Below, one piece after another: positions 57,345 to 64,000 of a stretch of 64,000 nt of DNA; positions within the stretch are counted from its first letter, which is position 1, and each line of letters begins with the position of its first letter. A program made the position numbers and the translations under genes. Below the pieces are notes generated by a model, which made no database searches, was not told where the DNA came from, and was given only the letters and a program-made list of their open reading frames with translations. Location of the stretch: contig JAHQIW010007315.1 in the NCBI GenBank assembly GCA_019055375.1, positions 171,036-235,035 on the forward strand. The letters are read 5' to 3'. Source of the DNA: Parelaphostrongylus tenuis. Taxonomy: Eukaryota; Nematoda; Chromadorea; Rhabditida; Metastrongylidae.

Positions 57345-58195
57345 AACGTAGTGATAATGACTATGATAGTGATAATGATTATGCTTTTGATAATGCTGAT
57401 GATTGCGAAAGTGATAATAATCATCATTATTTTGAGCTGCTAAGGACACTTATACAGTGCTAGACATTGCAGTGACCAACATCGAAGTTGCAGCTGGTAA
57501 AATGAGTCATACTTCCGTTTGATAATGATTGTGATAATATTAATGATAGTAATAATGCTAATAGTGGCAAAAGTGATAATGATAATTATAGCGATAACGA
57601 TAGCGAAAGTGATAAAGATGACGGTGATAATGACGGTGGTGATAATGATAATGGTGACAATGATTATAGTGATAGTGATGGTGATGATAGTGGTATTGAC
57701 GATAGTGATAGAGATTAGTGATAATGATGATAGTGATAACGATAGCGGTAATGATAACAATGATAATGATAATAGTGATAGTGATAGTGATGATAGTGAT
57801 AGTGGCAAAGTGATAATGATGATAGTGATAGTGATCATAGTATACCTTTCTAGATCATAGTGATAGTATGATAGTGGTAGTGATGGTAGTGATAATGATG
57901 GTGGTAATGATAGTATAATGATAACACTGATAATTGATGATAGTGGTAGTGATAATAATAACATTGATATCAATATCAATGATAGTGATAATGAAGACAG
58001 TCATAATGGTAGTGGTAGTGGTAGTGGTAGTGATGATGGTAGTGATAGTGGCAGTGATAATGATAGTGATAATGTTAGTAGTAGTGATAGCGACAGTGAT
58101 AGTGATGGTAGTGGTAGTGACCCTAGTGATAATGATAACATTGATAACGATAATAGTGATGACGATGATAGCGACAATATGGTAGTGACAGCTTC
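57345..58195. repeat. GATAGT/GATAAT satellite
   Basis: Blocks at 57345-57440 and 57520-58195 consist almost wholly of GAT, AGT, AAT and GGT triplets, mostly as six-base units (gatagt, gataat, gatggt). An 80-bp unique spacer separates the blocks. Triplet periodicity keeps all frames open, giving D/S/N/G-rich, I/V/M-rich and L/S-rich 'proteins' of up to 179 codons that should not be annotated. The + strand has almost no cytosine over more than 600 bp. Confidence 0.9.
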
Positions 58196-58199
58196 GTAG

Positions 58200-60400
58200 T
58201 AAGTGGTTTCCACCCGTATAACGTACTCTCCCTCTACTTTTCTTGTCACTCGCAATTTCCCCACGGTCTCAATCACCTACTGAGAAGGCGGCATTGAATG
58301 AAGCCGCTTGTTGCAACAGAGCGCAGGCACAGCGACAGTTTCGCACAGAGACGCATATGCCCCGGATAGCGAGTGCCGCGAAAGCGATGGGACGATGCCC
58401 CTGCCTATCAACGGTGGTTCTCAAAGTGTTAATTTTGCATACTATACGTATTTTTTAGTTGACTGCCCTCAAGGCGATTCTGCGTACCTTTCTCAAGTTT
58501 TATCTCCTCGAAAAAGTTCAATGCGACTATGTGAAGGTGGTTGTGAGCGTCCACCAAGAACCCACCTAGTTCTACTAACTTCTTCCTATGAAAACCTCCT
58601 CCATTTACATCTCTTGGATATTGGGACTGTTGATTTCTACGAATGATTCATAGATTTCATATGGAAGACGATCCGATTATTCTGAGTTGCGGAAGAATTC
58701 TGTGCTAATAACCACAGACGTTTTTAGGTGGATTAGTATATACTGCATTTTCTCGTTTGTTCGTTGTTGTCAATCGGAATTCACTGTCCTCGGAAGCGCG
58801 CCTTCGGAAGTAGTCGACGGAGGGATTTTGGCGTCCGCATAACCTTCGTATGCTTTGGATAAAAGAAACTTTGGAGCTCCAGCCAATATTCTATCGTATT
58901 GTTCTCAATCTCATCAAGAGGACAGTGATGAGAAGATAGTTGGTGAGCGGTCAAAGAAAGTTTCGTTGCCTTTGATGACAGTGGGAGGTTTTCAAGGAAA
59001 TCAGATTTGGGGTGGAAGAAACCAATCGACTTCTACGAACAGCACATGCGCTGTATATGTAAGTTGATTGTAGGACTGACTTATTTGAGGCCTTCAGAGA
59101 ATGACGAGTAACAAAAGACGAGCTCACTTTGATAACATAGGGGAGAAGAGTGCGCGAGAAGAGTTGAAAATATGATTATTTCCAAAAGATGTCGTTTTCG
59201 TACTGAACAATACTGTTTGTTAGGACGCACGGGCAATGTTATTACTATAAATTCCTATTTGAATCTCTTCCGCAATATGCTCGTGACTATGAAGTTCTCT
59301 GACCATCTAAAATTTACGATGCCATTGTTAACAAAACCCACTGTGAAGTTCGAACAACTAGCTAACTACCCGAAAGCTAGGCATGTTTCACCTTGCTGAT
59401 ACTATGAACTAAAAAGACTTACTTGTGAGTAGAAAATCTATAGCATCAAGAAGAAGTTTTGAAAATTTCAACGAGGAGAAATGCACTCTTATCGAAAAAG
59501 TACTCCGCAAAATGATCAATGCGAACTCTATCAAGGCTTACTCCGACTAAATACTAAAAAATGCTCCGACAATTTTTTTTTCGAAAGTCATGCGTATTTT
59601 ACGAATCATACTCTTACTATAACGTCGAACGAAATGTGAAAGACAGTTGAAAGTGCGTTGTTATCCCAGGAAGGAAGTTTTCGCATCAAGTAGGGATTTT
59701 TAAGATAACTAAGCGTTCTGTTTACCAAAGTACGCTTATAGAAGTCCACTCAATATGATATATTTTTCTTAGCAGTAAAGTATACTTAGAATCTTACTTT
59801 CACTACAAAAGTGCTAGCAAAGCCCTTTGTGAAGTGTAACAATGAGCCAATCCCACCGAAAGTCGAGGTTATTTTATTTTATTTCCGCATTAAAGCGTAT
59901 TACGATTTTTATTTCGATAAACTAGTCTTGTTTTAGAATTAGCATTTCTCAAGCTATCAGATGACTACAGAAATGTGGGTAATTTGAGATCAAATGTTCA
60001 ATAAATGAACAATAAATTCAATAAATGAACGTATTCAATAAATGTTAGAAATGAGCTCTACTTTACAAGGATGGGTTCTACCATGTAAACATGAAGTTTT
60101 TTGACACGTGGTCGTTCTTTTCACTAAAAATACCCTTATAAAGCTTTTTTTTTTGTTTTATCATTATGTAGCGATAAAGTGCCTTTAGCACATGAATTCT
60201 ACTTATGAGTACCAATAATCGCCATGTGATATATGACCAATGAGCAAACCAGTTGAATATGAAACGCATCTTTTTTCGCTCATACAGCGTTCGTGAAAGC
60301 TTCAAAAAACCAATTTCATCTCCAAAACCGTAGCGAGAATTGGGCTAACGCATTATTACGAAAATTCAAGCGAAAAGCCATCCACAAACCTCGGCCGAGC
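58200..60400. other. No firm gene; a few exon-like frames
   Basis: The + frame 58308-58646 (112 codons) and 58855-59067 (ending at a consensus donor, TATAT|GTAAGTTG, near 59058) read plausibly, but alternative frames over the same bases are equally open. No domain is recognised. 59400-60400 is AT-rich with nothing evident except short tandem 'caataaatgaacaataaatt' near 60000. Confidence 0.25.
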
Positions 60401-60429
60401 AGTAAAGCAAATCAAAAGTGAAACATAAT

Positions 60430-61555
60430 TTTATTTCTGCTGCTTGACAAGAGGATATTTCCGGAAATGTAGCACGTTATTGTAATCGGCGAGGTGAGCT
60501 TTCGAATAAGCGCTGAAAGTCTAGGGGAAAGTTCCTGTTCACCGAGGCCTTCAAACAGTCGTGTACACGCCGTCTCAAACGAGTCAGAATAGTTCTTCAA
60601 GCTTGTATTCCTCTGCTAATGTATCCGTTTCAGCTTTCTTCCCTTCCAGTGATTCATTCAGCACTGCAAATACCAGACGTTTCATTTCTCTCATGTCTCA
60701 CGAGCGGTAATACGTAAGAGTTAATGCGAAGTGAAGTGTGCTAGAAAAGTTGACGTAACACCGCTGATGCACTATTACCCATCGGAATTCTCGCTCCTAC
60801 GATATTATAATTTTTCTTGAAGTCAATCAAAAGTGAAAGTCCTCTATAATTTTCAAATTTTTGACGTTTTGCAATGAAATGACCTATGTCAATCTTCAAT
60901 TTCGTTCTTGTCATATCTCACCTATTGCTTGGAACAAACTAGTCGTCGAGAAGAAAATCTGTAAAATCCCCTCAATAGATTGAGACGCACTTTGATATCA
61001 TCAAATACGTTACGAAAATTCTCATTTATCATAAGTCTAACTTGAGATTCAGGTAATTGAATCTTCATAAAAGATTGATAGTTAAGCATAATCGGCAAAT
61101 ACGGTGGAGAGAGTGACATCAGAACTATGAGTTAACGTCAATAGCACAATAAGAAAGAACTAAGAAAGCTCATCTAACACGTCAACGGTGACGGACAATA
61201 AAGATCGCGTATAATCGTATAAGTGATTATTGTATCTGAAGCTTAACGGTCTTTTGAAGATTTGTGGGATATTCGGCCTCGTTATACATCATAAGTCATC
61301 GAAGCCATATCTATCCCATACAATTACTTCCTAACCTTGCGCTTATCTAAAGCTTTTTTCCCTCCCTCACCGTCCATATGAGGCTCAACTGGCTTCTCAC
61401 TCCATATATTGCGAAGCCGCAGCTATTTATGACCTTTAACCGACTTCTGCTGCCACATAATTTATGAAATCGAAAGCAGTCATGGCAATACGCGATCCCA
61501 CCTTGCTAGATGGCACAATATCACCAGCCACCACAAGGTCGCATCTAGCAATCTG
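60430..61555 (-). CDS. 3' portion of an unrecognised gene
   Basis: Three coding-like pieces on the minus strand. (a) 61555-61443, after a perfect acceptor (GTGTTTCAG), reads IARCDLVVAGDIVPSSKVGS then RIAMTAFDFINYVAA. (b) About 61119-60997 reads QSFMKIQLPESQVRLMINEN then FRNVFDDIK, before a donor-like GTGCGT. (c) About 60677-60584, after acceptor GTATTTGCAG, reads LNESLEGKKAETDTLAEEYK and stops after LEELF. AATAAA lies about 150 bp past that stop (60430-60435 on the complement). Phases between pieces do not all agree, so the model is incomplete. Piece (c) looks like a charged helical C-terminus. No family is assigned. Confidence 0.35.
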
Positions 61556-61716
61556 AAACACAATCAGTGAATAGGAAACAAAGTGATATAACTGAAAGAT
61601 GGACTGAAAATGAGCACAGAAAACCTTTTACGTCAATTTTTCGCTTTCAGCAAGTAGGGCTCTTGGTAACATGGTTTTTCTGTTGAGGTTCTGAATGTAT
61701 CTGATTGATTATATAG

Positions 61717-63155
61717 CAGTCAACTTGATCTTTCCAATTTCTGAGGAAGACGATCAGCCAAAGCGTCAACTAATGTGAGTAATTGGAATAATAACCTCTT
61801 GTCTGCTTATCAAGAAGGCATTCAATTGGAAGAGCCCACTAAATATTTTGGAAACCAAATACGCATTCAGTTGCCTTCATGGTGCTTGACGACAATGCAT
61901 TTCACCGCTCTTGGCAATCCCTTGCTCAACAATGCTGTATTCTTTTTATCTTTTATTCAGTCTTAGTTGCACTCTACATCCTCTACCATGTAGATTGTTG
62001 AGAAACTCTGAGACTTTTTGCTGTTATCATAGTGAGATTGGGAATGTGAGACCAAATATGGAATAAAGTTCAGAGCAAAGCAAAAAAAAAAATTCGTAGT
62101 TTACCATAATTGTCTCTTGATCTGTTTTTCTCTTCCAACTGAGCTGATATTAGGTTGACAAATCTGTCAATTTTGTCGAATAATACAGTTGACAGGAAAC
62201 GTGTGCTTTAAAACATAAACGAGTTGTCGAAAGATAAGGAACTAAGTGAAATGTGTAATATATTTCGTGATATTGCGAACAAAAGTTGGCAGAGAAATTT
62301 TTTAGGTATCGCTGTTATCGCTAGAAATTCTACAGGTGTCACTTAATGTTTCCGGTGATGTCATCGCTCCATATCTGCTCGAACGGATCACGCAGCTGGT
62401 CGAGAGGTTTGTCGTCATGCATCACCTACAAAGCGGAAAAAACCAGTATTACCTACAGCGAAGACCTCGAAAATCGTATTCAAGTTGACCAGTTCAATAA
62501 TAGTAGCGTGAAGATCACCAGGTCTTCTTTTGTACTTTTGTGTTGTTAGTTGACACGGAATCCAAAATGGTTTACCTCTTTGCATTTCAACCATTCCTTG
62601 ATGTCAAAGTGTAATTTACAGCTATGACTCAGGCTCTTCAGAGCCGAAGAAGTTTGAATCCCACCCTGAAGCCCATCGTAGAGTGCGTCGGGTGGTGTCA
62701 GGAATCATTGCCGCCTTTGTAGCAATGTGGTCATATCGTGGTAAATCCTCTTTTGATCCACAGAAGCTAGCGATTGCAGTGAAGACTGCGGAAAACTCCA
62801 GCTCCAACTTTTTTTGGAGCGATGCTAATGCAAACCGTACCTATGATGCGATCAGTTTTTCGTGTACGCAAGCCACTCTACTAGAGGCAATAAAAATATT
62901 AAAGAGGCAAGAGAAATTTACGGTATTAGGAGGAGGAAAGCATGCACAGGAACAAAGATGAGAAAGCGTACGGATCCTACAGTCTGAATTATATAATTAA
63001 TATGTGACAATGAAACAATGGTAGTAGCTGTTCCCTTAAGAGATGTTAGGTGGAACTAGTTATCTTCGTAGCTTCGTACTTTGAATATGAGTAACTGAAC
63101 CTATATCTACGCAATAGGCAACAAAGTGCACGGTTATATGATGTTGAAAAATAAA
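61717..63155 (+). CDS. 3' portion of a gene for a probable membrane protein, unrecognised
   Basis: The last two exons are well supported: 62336-62406 (after TTCTACAG) and 62622-62961 (after TTTACAG) join in phase and end at TGA 62959-62961, with AATAAA at 63150-63155. They read VSLNVSGDVIAPYLLERITQ, then YDSGSSEPKKFESHPEAHRR, a hydrophobic segment VVSGIIAAFVAMWSY, a helical NRTYDAISFSCTQATLLEAI and a basic tail. Earlier candidates are 61717-61774 (ends at GTGAGT; FPISEEDDQPKRQL) and 61871 to about 61980 (AFMVLDDNAFHRSWQSLAQQ plus a strong membrane helix). The pattern of the last exon faintly recalls Tim17/TMEM135-type membrane proteins, but I cannot establish this. Confidence 0.45.
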
Positions 63156-63159
63156 ACTC

Positions 63160-63585
63160 AAATTATTTTAAACCTTTTCTGAGTTTTGATCTTATTTTTT
63201 GCCTCATCTGTTGATGCGAGTGAAACGTGGAACTTGAGATGGCTTTGAATCAGCGGTTGCTCCTTCCGGGGGCACACTAAGTTTCCCACTCTGCTACTAA
63301 GGTCTTCTCTCTGTTTTTCTCTCTTTCATGTTCCAACTCTTTCGGTAGCTATTAGTAATCACCTATCGTCTGAAATGGAGCAGTAATCGACTCAAACCCT
63401 AGCTATGCCGAAGCATGGTTGAAACAACAATCTCAGAAATGTTGAGACAACAGTGGAAGAAAGGCAGTACGAGGGCTTGATGATGAAGCTAAGAAACTTT
63501 CGGCGTTGATGAATCCATGAGCTATACGCTATGCATTCGTCTTCAATTTTTAACTTCAATTGGGAGATTGGATGCATATCTGACA
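63160..63585. other. No recognisable feature
   Basis: Sequence between the 3' end of the upstream gene and the terminal SINE. Short frames only. Confidence 0.4.
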
Positions 63586-63589
63586 TTTA

Positions 63590-63777
63590 CAATGACTCAC
63601 GGTGCCCTCCCGCTCCATCGAGTCGATGCTGCTTATCCTCTCAGATAAGTCTGAGACCAGTATGGTACCAATCTACCGACCGCGGAGGGATGGATGGCTT
63701 GGTGAGCGTGAGCGAAGTTAAACCTGTCGACTTTGTGTGCGACGCAGAGCACCTTTAATCACTGCTTCACATGCGCT
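63590..63777 (-). mobile_element. SINE1 copy, reversed and 3'-truncated
   Basis: On the minus strand starts 'aagcgcatgtgaagcagtga', with the B-box region changed to TTTAACTTCGC, then 'ctcaccaagccatccatcc' and 'tggtaccatactggtctcag', 'gataagcagcatcgactcga'. It ends at the 'gagtcattgt' landmark, lacking the 3' third of the element. This is the only SINE1 copy on the minus strand here. Confidence 0.75.
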
Positions 63778-63929
63778 TCGATGATTCAGTAATAAATTTA
63801 GTGTGCCTCCGAAAAGGTAATTGTGGATGTGGAGCCACAGTGGGTTCCAAGTTTTTCTCGTATCTTAGTGCATTTGTGATTCACTTAACTTTCACTTTAA
63901 CGCTTCATTTTATCCATGTCACACTTCTT

Positions 63930-64000
63930 TACATTGCGCGTCTCAATGCTACTAGCATTCGATTTGTCTTCTCGGATTCATTTCCTGCTTCAGGATTCCG
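63930..64000 (-). mobile_element. SINE2 fragment cut by the window end
   Basis: 'gctactagcattcgatttgt' and 'cttctcggattcatttcctg' match the body of the SINE2 copies at 30190 and 45240. It continues beyond the window. Confidence 0.45.

Noticed and set aside
57440..57979. 179-codon minus ORF and overlapping + ORFs
   Set aside because: They lie wholly in the GAT/AGT satellite, where triplet periodicity keeps every frame open; the composition is pure low complexity.

Overview
This window looks like nuclear DNA of a strongylid (hookworm-type) nematode. The inference rests on AT-rich sequence, short exons with TTTCAG/TTCTAG-type 3' splice sites, an acceptor-like TTCTAG immediately before the one complete start codon (as expected for spliced-leader trans-splicing), and a very heavy load of RTE retrotransposon, mariner, tRNA-derived SINE and palindromic MITE copies. 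There is no bacterial, viral or organellar gene content. Gene density is low and most open frames longer than 60 codons are not genes.

Firmly recognised genes: (1) a complete 12-exon gene on the + strand, 31604-40030, for the beta subunit of the mitochondrial trifunctional protein (long-chain 3-ketoacyl-CoA thiolase, HADHB), 448 residues, all thiolase catalytic residues present and exons joining in phase. (2) The first coding exon (52665-52844, +) of a CLASP/Orbit/MAST microtubule-binding protein, with the first helices of its TOG domain; the rest of that gene was not found. Less certain are 3' ends of genes inferred from splice signals, phase agreement and poly(A) signals: a C-terminally membrane-anchored protein on the - strand (16401-17284, with an internal frameshift), a 3' exon facing HADHB tail to tail (40435-40630, -), a possible multi-exon secreted-protein gene (47359-49260, -), and two neighbouring gene ends (60430-61555, - and 61717-63155, +). 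I could not name the last five.

Layout. 1-16 kb: a foldback element at the left edge, SINE copy, minisatellites, a palindromic element and a mariner relic (15590-16010). 16.4-17.3 kb: the frameshifted membrane-protein gene. 20.2-21.4 kb: degenerate RTE reverse transcriptase. 23.1-23.7 kb: a young three-armed foldback. 25-30 kb: SINEs, a second RTE relic holding a later RTE 3' fragment with 14-bp target-site duplications, a mariner relic and another RTE 3' portion. 30.8-40.3 kb: a palindromic MITE ending 68 bp before the HADHB start codon, then HADHB, whose introns hold at least seven mobile-element copies. 42-51 kb: SINEs, nested MITEs and the possible secreted-protein gene. 52.4-52.8 kb: GC-rich block and CLASP exon 1. 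57.3-58.2 kb: a large GAT/AGT-type satellite. 60.4-63.2 kb: two gene ends. A reversed SINE closes the window.

No operon, CRISPR, phage or biosynthetic system is present. The most unusual material is architectural: foldback elements with tRNA-like cores, nested insertions, and mobile elements abutting or lying inside the one intact housekeeping gene.
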